From NCBI GenBank assembly GCA_947441055.1, contig CANETC010000010.1:1-36959 (forward strand): a stretch of 36,959 nucleotides of DNA, given 5' to 3'. The position numbers and the translations under genes were made by a program. Shown here in pieces: positions 25,504-35,066 of the stretch. Within the stretch, counting starts at the first letter, position 1. Each line of letters begins with the position of its first letter. Below the pieces are notes generated by a model. The model did not search any database and had not been told where the DNA came from. It was given only the letters and a program-made list of their open reading frames with translations. The DNA comes from Cytophagaceae bacterium (GTDB lineage Bacteria > Bacteroidota > Bacteroidia > Cytophagales > Flexibacteraceae).

Positions 25504-26184
25504 ATGGTTCTAAAGGCAAAAGGACTTGCTCGCAAATATGAATCGCTGGATGTTCTTCGTTCGGTGGATGTAGAAATTCGACAGGGCGAATTGGTCAGCA
25601 TTGTGGGTCCATCCGGTGCTGGAAAAAGTACTTTACTTCAAATCCTTGGGACCCTGGACAAGCCCGATTCGGGGACTTTGGAAATTCTTGGTCAGAATCC
25701 TTTCACTTTAGATTCCAAAGGTTTGGCCGCTTTTAGAAACCGTTACATCGGTTTTGTTTTTCAATTTCACCACCTCCTTCCGGAATTTACTGCATTGGAA
25801 AATGTCTGTATGCCAGGCTGGATTGCAAAACGCCCGGATGCAGAGGTCAAAAAGGAAGCCAAAGGAATTTTGAATCGGCTTGGCTTGTCGGCCCGGCTGG
25901 ATCATAAGCCTTCCGAATTGTCTGGTGGTGAACAGCAAAGAACTTCGATTGCCAGAGCCTTGCTGAATAAGCCAGCCATTGTTCTGGCCGATGAGCCAAC
26001 AGGAAATCTGGACAGCAACAATGCCAGAAGTCTACACGAAATTTTTCTTGAATTGCGGAATGAACTCAACCAAACTTTTGTGATTGTTACCCATAATCAG
26101 GCTCTGGCTGCAATGTCTGATCGAGTCCTTGAGATGCGGGATGGTCATCTTGGAGAATCCATTCAAAACAGAAACGAAGAATGA
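25504..26184 (+). CDS. ABC transporter ATP-binding protein, LolD/MacB type (second copy)
   Basis: Walker A 'GPSGAGKSTL', signature 'LSGGEQQRTSIARAL', Walker B '[13 protein letters not shown]'. Confidence 0.92.
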   Translation: MVLKAKGLARKYESLDVLRSVDVEIRQGELVSIVGPSGAGKSTLLQILGTLDKPDSGTLEILGQNPFTLDSKGLAAFRNRYIGFVFQFHHLLPEFTALENVCMPGWIAKRPDAEVKKEAKGILNRLGLSARLDHKPSELSGGEQQRTSIARALLNKPAIVLADEPTGNLDSNNARSLHEIFLELRNELNQTFVIVTHNQALAAMSDRVLEMRDGHLGESIQNRNEE

Positions 26185-27152
26185 GCAAGGTTTCGGTCAT
26201 AATTCCCGTTAAAAACAGGGCTGCCCTGCTTCGGAAAACCCTCGATAATTTACTTTCTCAATCGCAACCGCCGCATGAAATTATTGTGGTTGACGACCAT
26301 TCAACTGACGAGATTAAGCTTGTGATTTTCGATTACATCACAGATTGTATTTTTCTCAACAATGAAGGAAAAGGTCCAGGTGCAGCCAGAAATCTGGGTT
26401 TGTCAGTTGCGACTGGCGATTTCATTCAGTTTTTTGATTCAGATGATTTAATGACAAATGGAAAACTGGAAGCACAAGCCAAAGCATTGGACTTGAGTGG
26501 CGCAGACATGGCTTACGGTCCATATGTTCAAGCTGAGGAAACCAAAGATGGCTGGATTCAGAAAGATGTAGTGATGCAATGGAACGCGCTTCCAAATTCC
26601 TTGAATTTGACAGAGTGGATGCTGCGCGGATGGAATGCCATCACCCAGGCTTGCATGTTTCGCAGGGAATTCCTGAACGGAATTCTAGCCTGGGATGAGC
26701 AGCTGATTACACACGAAGATTACCTGTATCTTTTCCGTCTGAGTTTGGCAAATCCAAAGCTGGTTCATGTTCCAAAGGAAGGGGTTCTTTATCGGCAACA
26801 TGGTGCTCAGAGTACGGATAAGGCCACCCAAAATTTGTCCAGAGCCAAAGACCGGCTGCAGGTTTTATTGGAAATGAGGAAGGCGATTTCTTCGGCCAAT
26901 GCCGGCTTTACAAGTAAAGGCCTTTTTGCAGGCAGGCTCAGCCAAAGTTTTGATTATCTGGCATCACTCGGAGAAGATATGCGCCCTTATCAGGGATTTA
27001 TGAAAACAGGCGATAGCCTTTGGAAAAGCCTGTATAAATTGTACAACAAACAGGAAAGAATGAAAACCGGAAATGCCTGGGAAACCATGCATGGTGCTTC
27101 TTCCGAAAAAAATCACTTTGAACTTATCGTAAGAGGTAGCACCTATGAATAG
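26181..27152 (+). CDS. Family 2 glycosyltransferase
   Basis: 'VSVIIPVKNRAALLRKTLDNLLSQSQPPHEIIVVDDHSTD', 'GPGAARNLGLSVATGDFIQFFDSDDLM'; ATGA overlap with upstream gene. Confidence 0.93.
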   Translation: MSKVSVIIPVKNRAALLRKTLDNLLSQSQPPHEIIVVDDHSTDEIKLVIFDYITDCIFLNNEGKGPGAARNLGLSVATGDFIQFFDSDDLMTNGKLEAQAKALDLSGADMAYGPYVQAEETKDGWIQKDVVMQWNALPNSLNLTEWMLRGWNAITQACMFRREFLNGILAWDEQLITHEDYLYLFRLSLANPKLVHVPKEGVLYRQHGAQSTDKATQNLSRAKDRLQVLLEMRKAISSANAGFTSKGLFAGRLSQSFDYLASLGEDMRPYQGFMKTGDSLWKSLYKLYNKQERMKTGNAWETMHGASSEKNHFELIVRGSTYE

Positions 27153-28398
27153 GATTGCAATAATTGGTGCCGGAATTTCCGGGCTTTCGGCCGCGCAAAT
27201 TTTGAGAAAGAAGAACAGCGTTACTGTGTTTGACCGTGCTTCAAAACCAGGCGGATTGGTGAAATGTGACCGAATTCGGGATAATCTTTTTCACCGTGTC
27301 GGTGGGCATGTGTTCAATTCCAGAAACCAGGAAGTACTGGATTGGTTCTGGTCTTTTTTTGAGCGCGACAAGGAGTTTATTAAAGCCAGAAGAAATGCCA
27401 AAATTTTGTTCACTGGCAAGCTGATTGGTTATCCGATTGAAAACTACCTTCATCAACTTGATAAGGAATTTGTTTCCTCGGTTCTGGATGATTTTCTATC
27501 GAGCGACTATCAGCCGAGAAGCCCTTTTTCTTATCCCAATTTTGCAGATTTTCTTAAATCTAATTTTGGAAAGACTTTGTATGAAGCCTATTTCCGGCCT
27601 TACAATGAGAAAATCTGGAATACGAATCTGGAGAATATTCCCTTGCAATGGCTAGAAGGAAAACTTCCTATGCCGGATCTTAAATCAATGTTGCTCAGTA
27701 ATATAGTGGTGCAGGAAGAAACCGAAATGGTTCATGCTACTTTTTATTACGCCAAAGAAGGAGGCTCGCAATTTATCGCCGACAGACTTGCTGAAGGATT
27801 GGATATTCGACTTAATACCGAAATAGCCGGCGTTTCGAAGACGGAAGCTGGATATTTTCTAGCAGGAGAGGGGCCCTTCGATAAAATTGTATTTACTGGC
27901 GATGTGCGACAGGCAGCAGCGGTGTTTCCAGATTCCCAAACTGCCTTGAAGGCCGGTGATTATCTACGAAACCTGCCTTCAAAGGGAACCAGTAATATAT
28001 TTTGCGAAACGGATCCTGGGGATGTTTCATGGCTTTACCTTCCTGGAATTGAAACCAAAGCCCACAGGATTATCTATACGGGCACCTTTGCTGAAAGCAA
28101 CAACCGTGGAAGCGAAAGGCATACATGCGTGGTTGAATTTTCCGGCGAATATTCCTTTGAGTTTATGAGTGAGGAGATTAAGAAATTACCGGGAAATCTC
28201 GTGCCGATTGACTGGAACCATGAACCCAATTCGTATATCCTCCACAACCATGAAACTGCCAGCCTTTTGAAGGAGTTTAACCAAAACTTTGCTGCTGAAG
28301 GAATTTACCTTCTCGGAAGGTTTGCCGAATGGGAATACTACAATATGGACAAAGCCATTGAAGCTGCCATGAAACTTGATAGAGAAATTAATTCTTAA
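27145..28398 (+). CDS. FAD-dependent oxidoreductase, UDP-galactopyranose mutase / protoporphyrinogen oxidase-like
   Basis: 'IAIIGAGISGLSAAQIL', 'VTVFDRASKPGGLVKCD', 'AYFRPYNEKIWNTNLENIPLQWLEGKLP', 'LLGRFAEWEYYNMDKAIEAAM'; start overlaps the GT2 stop. Confidence 0.82.
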   Translation: MNRIAIIGAGISGLSAAQILRKKNSVTVFDRASKPGGLVKCDRIRDNLFHRVGGHVFNSRNQEVLDWFWSFFERDKEFIKARRNAKILFTGKLIGYPIENYLHQLDKEFVSSVLDDFLSSDYQPRSPFSYPNFADFLKSNFGKTLYEAYFRPYNEKIWNTNLENIPLQWLEGKLPMPDLKSMLLSNIVVQEETEMVHATFYYAKEGGSQFIADRLAEGLDIRLNTEIAGVSKTEAGYFLAGEGPFDKIVFTGDVRQAAAVFPDSQTALKAGDYLRNLPSKGTSNIFCETDPGDVSWLYLPGIETKAHRIIYTGTFAESNNRGSERHTCVVEFSGEYSFEFMSEEIKKLPGNLVPIDWNHEPNSYILHNHETASLLKEFNQNFAAEGIYLLGRFAEWEYYNMDKAIEAAMKLDREINS

Positions 28399-28449
28399 AA
28401 ACTCCGTTTGCGTAAAAATCTCAGTAACTTGGGTAATAACAATAAAACC

Positions 28450-28914
28450 ATGATTAAATTTCTTTTCGCCTTTCTGGTAATTTCCTTTTCTGCTTGTGGA
28501 CAAAATCATTCTAAAAGTGGAAATAAGTCTCAAAAAAGTGATTCGCTCAACGCACATCTAAGCCCGATTCAGTACAAGGTTGCCTGCGAAGGTAGTACCG
28601 AAGCGCCGTTTTCCGGTGAATACTGGAACCACAAGGAAAAAGGAATGTACAATTGCGTGCGTTGTGGGAAGCCGCTTTTTTCATCTGACACCAAGTTTGA
28701 TTCAGGTACAGGCTGGCCTAGTTTTACAGCCCCTGCAGACAAAAATGCTGTGCAGGAAAAACAGGATAAAAGCCTTGGAATTCAGCGTACTGAGATTACT
28801 TGTCGCCATTGCGGTGCACACCTTGGTCATGTTTTTGACGATGGTCCAAACCCAACAGGAATGCGTTATTGCGTCAATTCTGCTTCTTTGAATTTCCGTA
28901 AAAAAGCGCGCTAA
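28450..28914 (+). CDS. msrB: Peptide-methionine (R)-S-oxide reductase MsrB, probable lipoprotein
   Basis: Lipobox 'ISFSACGQ'; 'FSGEYWNHKEKGMYNCVRCGKPLFSSDTKFDSGTGWPSF', 'CRHCGAHLGHVFDDGP', 'RYCVNSASLNF'; start trimmed to ATG at 28450. Confidence 0.94.
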   Translation: MIKFLFAFLVISFSACGQNHSKSGNKSQKSDSLNAHLSPIQYKVACEGSTEAPFSGEYWNHKEKGMYNCVRCGKPLFSSDTKFDSGTGWPSFTAPADKNAVQEKQDKSLGIQRTEITCRHCGAHLGHVFDDGPNPTGMRYCVNSASLNFRKKAR

Positions 28915-29047
28915 AATTTGTTGAATTCCCTCTTTTCGGCATATGTAAGCAAAGAATGTGAATTCAATTTTGTCCCTTTCTGTCAAGTTGTTTCCTTTAC
29001 GCTTACTTAAATAACAACTGCTGTTTATTTTTAAACTCTTCATTTCT

Positions 29048-29884
29048 ATGAAAATCAAAAAAATAAGTGCCTTTCTTTTCTTCTTCTCATTCTGCTTTTC
29101 TCTTTGGGCTCAGGACGAATTTACCTACACAGTAATAGGAATGAAGGGCTCTGTCACCAGTAAAAAGGCAGGCAGAGAATTTCAAACGGGCGATGTAGTT
29201 TCAAGAGAGGATGAACTTACCTTCAAAAATCCTGAAGACATAGTTGGCCTAATCAGAAATGATGGGAAACGATTTATTTATGGAAATAAAAAGGAAAGGA
29301 GGAATGTGAAAGTAAATTCTGAAGATGCCATTATGTTGGGTAAAACCCGCTTTGAATGGAAGAATATAACCATTAAGTCATTAGAAGAACTTCAGCAACA
29401 CCTTTCTGAGGCGCCGTTTATTTTCCTTGATTCGGTTGCAAAAATCAGAATGGACCAAAAGACTTTCCCTCAGAATGGTCGCCAGTATTTCTATTTTAAT
29501 TTTTTGTGGAAAAACCCTAAAGGAAAGACGGAAAGAATTGACAAAAAATTGCAGTACAAGAAAGACACGCTGATCATTCGTAGGTCAAATATTTTTAAAG
29601 TTGATAATTCCGCAGTTGATCCAAAAGAGGTATCTGACTTTAAAATTTATTACAATAACGGAGGAGATCCGGTCTTGATTGGAGATTTTAAAGTCATATT
29701 CCCGGATGCTGAAAAAATGAAAACTGAAATCGGGATTCTGGTGAGAAAACAACAAGAGACGGGTTTCACGCCAAAAAATATTCAAAGCGAGGTTGAGGCA
29801 TATATCCGCCAGTTTTATGGGGCTATCGACCGCATTAACCTTGTAAACTACCTGAAGAATAACTTCGGGGTTTCGGAAAAGTAA
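29048..29884 (+). CDS. Secreted hypothetical protein
   Basis: 278 aa; signal peptide 'ISAFLFFFSFCFSLWAQ'; no confidently recognised domain (weak FecR-like feel near 'GMKGSVTSKKAGREFQTGDVVSREDEL'). Confidence 0.8.
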   Translation: MKIKKISAFLFFFSFCFSLWAQDEFTYTVIGMKGSVTSKKAGREFQTGDVVSREDELTFKNPEDIVGLIRNDGKRFIYGNKKERRNVKVNSEDAIMLGKTRFEWKNITIKSLEELQQHLSEAPFIFLDSVAKIRMDQKTFPQNGRQYFYFNFLWKNPKGKTERIDKKLQYKKDTLIIRRSNIFKVDNSAVDPKEVSDFKIYYNNGGDPVLIGDFKVIFPDAEKMKTEIGILVRKQQETGFTPKNIQSEVEAYIRQFYGAIDRINLVNYLKNNFGVSEK

Positions 29885-29908
29885 TTTACGATTCTGCTTC
29901 TTTAGTAT

Positions 29909-29944
29909 AAAAACGAAAGGCCATTTACATGGCCTTTCGTTTTT
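29909..29944. terminator. Bidirectional intrinsic terminator between convergent genes
   Basis: AAAAACGAAAGGCCAT (29909-29924) / TTAC loop / ATGGCCTTTCGTTTTT (29929-29944): perfect 16-bp stem with A and T tracts on both sides. Confidence 0.92.
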
Positions 29945-29967
29945 ATATGGGAAGTAGGATTGAAGTC

Positions 29968-30384
29968 TTAAGCGTTCAGGCCATCGGCGTATTTTTTGTA
30001 GTTATCCAGAATTGCCTGCCAGCCTGCTTTTTGAAGTTCTGCCGGATTGATGTTTTCTGGGTCAAAGGTTTCCGTAATTTTTGTGCCTTCTGAAACTTCT
30101 TCAAAAACCACAGATACCCTTCTGTCGTCATCGAGTTTGTACTCCAGTTTATTGGGGGCGGAAACAAGCGTAAAAGTTCCCTCAAAATCAAAACCTTCGC
30201 TGCCATCTTTTGCTTCCATGCGCGTAAGAAATCTGCCGCCTTCATTAAGATCGGAATTGGCAATGGGAGAATGCCAATCATCGCTGGCAAAAGTCCTGTG
30301 GATAATATGTTCTGGATTTGTCCAAGCCTTCCAAGCATCATGGATGGAAAGCTTGGTTAAGGTGCTCACAGTAATTGAATTCAT
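29968..30384 (-). CDS. SRPBCC/AHSA1-domain protein
   Basis: 'STLTKLSIHDAWKAWTNPEHIIHRTFASDDWHSP', 'GGRFLTRMEAKDGSEGFDFEGTFTLV', 'KAGWQAILDNYKKYA'; start at MNSITVS. Confidence 0.88.
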   Translation of the reverse strand: MNSITVSTLTKLSIHDAWKAWTNPEHIIHRTFASDDWHSPIANSDLNEGGRFLTRMEAKDGSEGFDFEGTFTLVSAPNKLEYKLDDDRRVSVVFEEVSEGTKITETFDPENINPAELQKAGWQAILDNYKKYADGLNA

Positions 30385-30456
30385 GCCACAAATTTGTAGC
30401 AATTCAGACAAAAAATGTGCTTAAAAAAATCTTAGTTAAGGCCAGACTTGATTCTA

Positions 30457-30969
30457 CTAATCATCCTCGTCTTCCTTCATTTCTTCATTTTCTTTTTCGG
30501 CATCGCTTTCCATTGGAACTGTTCCACCCGACCGAATTTCCGTGTGTCGGATTTGCCCTCCCAGAAATGCTGTTCTTGCTGTGGCCGCAAAACCTGCCAA
30601 TGAAAGCATAAGTACAAAAAAGCTGAGTTTTCGCTCGATGGCAAGATCGCGAATGGAAGCATAAGTTGCCGCAAGCGATAAAAGACCACAGGCTGAAAGA
30701 ATCCAAACCACATAAATGGCAGATTCTTCATGTTCTTCAATTATGCTTTCATACACGCCGGGTAAACCTTCAACAGTATGTTCAGCACCTTCTCCGGTAA
30801 AGTTGGCAATCAATGCTCCGACTGCAGAAAGCACCAAAACATTGTAGTCAGCCACCCGCGTTGGACGACTTTCGGTATACAAGCCATGGACCAGCACGAG
30901 GGCGCCAAGAATGGAGCCAAAAACGGGCAGGTGGGTAATCAACAGGTGAATGTGCGCTTGGTCCATCAT
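30457..30969 (-). CDS. Membrane protein, DUF2231-like, with acidic C-terminal tail
   Basis: 'HIHLLITHLPVFGSILGALVL', 'NFTGEGAEHTVEGLPGV', several TM segments, tail 'ESDAEKENEEMKEDEDD'. Confidence 0.65.
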   Translation of the reverse strand: MMDQAHIHLLITHLPVFGSILGALVLVHGLYTESRPTRVADYNVLVLSAVGALIANFTGEGAEHTVEGLPGVYESIIEEHEESAIYVVWILSACGLLSLAATYASIRDLAIERKLSFFVLMLSLAGFAATARTAFLGGQIRHTEIRSGGTVPMESDAEKENEEMKEDEDD

Positions 30970-30983
30970 GGTATTGTTTGGTT

Positions 30984-31682
30984 TTAGAAGCCCATTCCAA
31001 GTGTTAGGCCAACTCTTGGAACGACACCTTTATAATATCGGCTTAAAATGTCAGGATCACTGTAATATCTCGAAAAATCAATACCGATGTTTTCAGATGT
31101 TTTTTTTGTGTCATTCACTTTTACTCCACCGCCCACATAGGCATCAATGTAAAGTGCATCCCATACAATAAACTGATAACCCAAAGTTATGGTAGGTGTT
31201 ATCCAGGCACTTGTGATGGTTACATTATCATTGTAATAAGAATAATTGCCAGTTATCGGGTTATAATATCCATTTGAATAATTTGTTCTGTCATTGTACT
31301 CACTGTATCCGACTTGCGCGCCCATACCGAAATAAAAACCAGTCGCCGTGTTGCGGTTTCGGTTTAAAGAGTCTGGCTTAAAACCTCTCGGATAAAATCT
31401 TCTTTCTAAGGTGATAGAGGTGCCAACATCATATACTTTTGAATTGTCTGCATAAATCATGGCAAGACTGATGCAAAGGCTTCGTTTGTAATCACGCCCA
31501 AAAAGTTCTCCTGTGATGCTGAGTTGCCTGTCGAAGAAATGAAAAGGTGAAAGCTTCATCACAATTGGCTTTCGGAGGTCCTCAAATGGGTTTTTTCTGA
31601 TGATTGGATTGGTCCAATTGTTGCCTCCAAAAACGAGGCTTGAAATTGTAATAAGCAGTCCGGTAAAAATGGCCTTCTTCAT
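30984..31682 (-). CDS. Outer-membrane beta-barrel-like hypothetical protein
   Basis: Signal peptide 'AIFTGLLITISSLVFG'; alternating aromatic/polar strands; C-terminal 'GVVPRVGLTLGMGF'. Confidence 0.7.
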   Translation of the reverse strand: MKKAIFTGLLITISSLVFGGNNWTNPIIRKNPFEDLRKPIVMKLSPFHFFDRQLSITGELFGRDYKRSLCISLAMIYADNSKVYDVGTSITLERRFYPRGFKPDSLNRNRNTATGFYFGMGAQVGYSEYNDRTNYSNGYYNPITGNYSYYNDNVTITSAWITPTITLGYQFIVWDALYIDAYVGGGVKVNDTKKTSENIGIDFSRYYSDPDILSRYYKGVVPRVGLTLGMGF

Positions 31683-31741
31683 TGATTGGTTATTGTTTAT
31701 GGCTCTAATGAACAGGATATTTATGAAATCTGCAACTGAGT

Positions 31742-32869
31742 TCAGGCAATGTTTTCAATGAGAAGGAGCAGTTCTCTGCGTCGCCTTTCCAAAGGATATC
31801 TTTTGGTAACCGATCGGGCCAAATCGGCAGAAATTCCTGGCCGTTCCGATATCCGAACAGCGTCCCGAACGGCATTGTCAATTGATTCGGGATTATTCTT
31901 CAACACGATTCCTCCAAAGGACTGAACAATATCTGGCATGGCCGCAACATCTGAAACCACCGGAACACATCCGCAAGCCATTGCCTCGCAAAGCGCATTG
32001 GGAAAGCCTTCCGAAATGCTGAGCTGAATGTAAAATCTATGGCGATTGAATTGTGCCCAAAAGTTATTCCTGGAGATTGAATCCAGAATTTCCACATTGG
32101 CTGGCAGCTCGGAAACTTTTAATTTTTTATCGCCAACAATTGTAAAACTGGCCCTTGTAAACCGTTTTGCGAGATCAATCACCAAATCAGTACCATTTAT
32201 TTTCTGAAGAACTGGATTCGAATCTGAAATGCAAATAAAACTTAAAGGCCTGCGGGCCATGTAACTTGAGTTTATGCGGAAAAGTCTTGGGTCAAATCCT
32301 CCGGGAATTACATGCCTTACAAAGCTTGCATTTGGAATGAAATTCAGAATGCCTTGGCTGCTTTCCCCAGCTCCAGCATATGCATTGTCCCGAAGAAACA
32401 TGGATTTATGGCCTGCCACAACAGCATTGACAAGTTGAAAGGACCAACGGGTAAATTGCTTCATTAGTACGTTTTGAAAATGCCCGTAGCCCAGAGAAGG
32501 AAAGGCTACACAATCACCGCCCTCTGCCAAAATGATGGATTTTTGGCCGGAAATTTTCGCCCAAATGCAGGGAATCAAACTGTGGTAACCTGCAGATTGA
32601 ACAATGATGAAGTACCGGTTTTCGAAAAAGGCGTTTTTAATCAGAAAAAATATCTGCTGAATTAAAAGGAATGGAATTTTCCATTTTTCCCGTGAAGGAA
32701 ATGAAAGGTCGTTTACCGAATGGCGGCTACGGAATATTTCCAAATCCTTTTGGATAGAACTTGTCGCATGGGTGTAAAAGTAAAAAATCCTGACAGGCTT
32801 ATCGTTGAGCAAACTTTCATCCCAGTCATCAACTTCATCCCCGCTCAAAAAATCTTCCAGCAACTCCAT
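31742..32869 (-). CDS. Family 4-like (group 1) glycosyltransferase
   Basis: 'HRFYIQLSISEGFPNALCEAMACGCVPVVSDVAAMPDIVQSFGGIVLKNN' donor-binding motif; 1 nt gap from ppk1. Confidence 0.9.
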   Translation of the reverse strand: MELLEDFLSGDEVDDWDESLLNDKPVRIFYFYTHATSSIQKDLEIFRSRHSVNDLSFPSREKWKIPFLLIQQIFFLIKNAFFENRYFIIVQSAGYHSLIPCIWAKISGQKSIILAEGGDCVAFPSLGYGHFQNVLMKQFTRWSFQLVNAVVAGHKSMFLRDNAYAGAGESSQGILNFIPNASFVRHVIPGGFDPRLFRINSSYMARRPLSFICISDSNPVLQKINGTDLVIDLAKRFTRASFTIVGDKKLKVSELPANVEILDSISRNNFWAQFNRHRFYIQLSISEGFPNALCEAMACGCVPVVSDVAAMPDIVQSFGGIVLKNNPESIDNAVRDAVRISERPGISADLARSVTKRYPLERRRRELLLLIENIA

Positions 32870-32870
32870 C

Positions 32871-35066
32871 TCAGAACAAGCTGGTTTCTAACAGTTGATC
32901 CTCGGTCAACTTGTAGAACAGCTTGTGAATATTCAGTTCAGTTTCATTTTCCTGGAGCTGGTATTTTACATAAGAACCATCTTCTGTCATGTAATAGCTG
33001 TTTACATTATCCAGCTGGTTGAAATGCAGAATGCTAATGGCAATTTTGAGCAAATTTTCATCCGCAATCCTAAACAAGGACTCCAGTCTGCGGTCGAAGG
33101 AACGATTCATCATGTCTGCGCTCCCGCCATAAACCAATGGCTCGCCGTTGTTGTGAAAATAATAAAGCCGGGTATGCTCCAAGAAATCACCTACAATCGA
33201 TTTTACGGTAATGTTTTCACTTAGTCCTAGACGGCCTGGTCGCAAACAGCAAATGCCCCGAACAATTAGTTGAATGGGTACTCCAGCCTGGGAAGCCTTG
33301 TAAAGTTCCTCGATTGTGCTTTGGTCTTCAAGGGAATTTACTTTTAAAACAATTCCACATGGAAGGCCATTTCGGGCATTTTCAGACTCATTTCGCATCA
33401 TTTCAATCAGCTGATTGCGCATGTCGCGGGGGGAAGTGATCAGGTAATCGTATCGGTCGGGCTTACTGTGGCCGGTAATTACATTGAAAAATTCTGATAC
33501 ATCATTGGCGTAGATTTCCTTAGAAGTCAGAAGACCGATGTCTGTATAAATCTTGGAAGTATCTTCGTTGTAATTGCCACTGGCGAGGTGAACGAAGCGG
33601 GTAACCTTGTCATTTTCTTTCCGAACAATGAGGCAAAGTTTCGTGTGCGTTTTGAAACTTCCCAGACCATAAATTACAAAGCAACCTGCCTTTTGCAGGC
33701 GCTGGGCCTGGCGGATGTTGTTTTCTTCATCGAATCTAGCCTTTACTTCAAATAGGACAGAAACATATTTTCCATTTTCTGCGGCTTTCAACAATGCATC
33801 AATGATGCGTGAATTCTTTGCCAGGCGATAAATGGTGAGTTTGATTGAAAGGACATAAGGATCGGTTGCCGCCTCTTCCAGCATTCTCAACACATTGTCG
33901 ATGCTGTTGAAGGGATGGTGCAACAAAATATCTTGCTTCTTCAGTATTTCAAAAATGCTGCCTTTTCTCGAATCTTTAGGTAGAAACAAGGGAGAAACTG
34001 GCGCCGGTGGCATTGGCAATCTTTCCTTGTAATCGGGATGATTTAGAATCTGCCAAAGCGCTGTGTAATCGATAAGATTTCTGGTGACGAAAATATTGCT
34101 TTCATCTATATCCCACCGGTCCTTTAAAACTTTCATCATGTGGTCGGAGTAGTTTTCCTCCACATCCACCCGAACCACGCGCCCCGTTTTTCGGTTGGAA
34201 AGCTGGCGTTTCACCTCATCCACCAAATCAGATTCTACATCGTCACTTTCTTCGATTGATATATCTCCGTTTCGAAGAACCCTGAAAAGATTGATGCTCA
34301 CTATTTCGATATTTCGAAAAAGTCTATGCATCTGCCAGCGGATAATTTCCTCGATGGGCAATAGAATACGGGTATCAGCCCTTTCTATTTCATAAAAACG
34401 CGCCAGATTTTGCGGAACCTGAACGAAAGAAAGCCGAAGTGGATTTTTGGGGTTGTCCTCCATTCGGGTAACCACGCCGAAAGTGAGGGTTTTGTTCAAA
34501 ACGATGGGGAAGGTGTGGTACACATCCAGCATCATCGGCGTAAGCATCGGATGAATTGTGCGGTGGAAATAGTCTTCAACCTTATTCCTTTCATCCTCCT
34601 TCAAATCATCAATCTTGGTGATTTCGAAGCCATTCTTTTTGAAAAGCGGCTTTAGCTCCTTGTAAAATAACTTTTCTTGAGCCTTATAAAACTCTTGACT
34701 CTCAGTAAGTAAAGTAGTTCTGAATTGAACTTCTCTTAAGCCTGAATAATCAAGACGCTCTTTGCCAAAGTCGAGGTAATTATAAAGCGAGCCAACCCTG
34801 ATCATGAAAAACTCGTCAAAGTTTGAGGCTGTGATGGCAAGAAATTTCAGGCGTTCAAAAAGATTTCGGTGGTTGGTGCGGGCCTGATCAAGAACCCTAA
34901 AATTGAACTGCAACCAACTTAAATCCCGGCTGATGAAACTTGCTTCACCAATGGAACGGTTTACTTTTTCAGGTGTTTTTCCTTTGGTATAGGAAAGAAC
35001 CAAATCCACAAATCTTTTAATCGGATTTGCCGATTGCTCCAGGCCTGTTTCTGACTCCTTGTGCAT
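32871..35066 (-). CDS. ppk1: Polyphosphate kinase 1
   Basis: 731 aa; 'FISRDLSWLQFNFRVLDQA', 'FDEFFMIRVGSL', 'HHPFNSI', 'LTIYRLAKNSRIIDALLKAAENGKYVSVLFEVKARFDEENNI', 'THTKLCLIVR', 'GICCLRPG'. Confidence 0.97.
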   Translation of the reverse strand: MHKESETGLEQSANPIKRFVDLVLSYTKGKTPEKVNRSIGEASFISRDLSWLQFNFRVLDQARTNHRNLFERLKFLAITASNFDEFFMIRVGSLYNYLDFGKERLDYSGLREVQFRTTLLTESQEFYKAQEKLFYKELKPLFKKNGFEITKIDDLKEDERNKVEDYFHRTIHPMLTPMMLDVYHTFPIVLNKTLTFGVVTRMEDNPKNPLRLSFVQVPQNLARFYEIERADTRILLPIEEIIRWQMHRLFRNIEIVSINLFRVLRNGDISIEESDDVESDLVDEVKRQLSNRKTGRVVRVDVEENYSDHMMKVLKDRWDIDESNIFVTRNLIDYTALWQILNHPDYKERLPMPPAPVSPLFLPKDSRKGSIFEILKKQDILLHHPFNSIDNVLRMLEEAATDPYVLSIKLTIYRLAKNSRIIDALLKAAENGKYVSVLFEVKARFDEENNIRQAQRLQKAGCFVIYGLGSFKTHTKLCLIVRKENDKVTRFVHLASGNYNEDTSKIYTDIGLLTSKEIYANDVSEFFNVITGHSKPDRYDYLITSPRDMRNQLIEMMRNESENARNGLPCGIVLKVNSLEDQSTIEELYKASQAGVPIQLIVRGICCLRPGRLGLSENITVKSIVGDFLEHTRLYYFHNNGEPLVYGGSADMMNRSFDRRLESLFRIADENLLKIAISILHFNQLDNVNSYYMTEDGSYVKYQLQENETELNIHKLFYKLTEDQLLETSLF

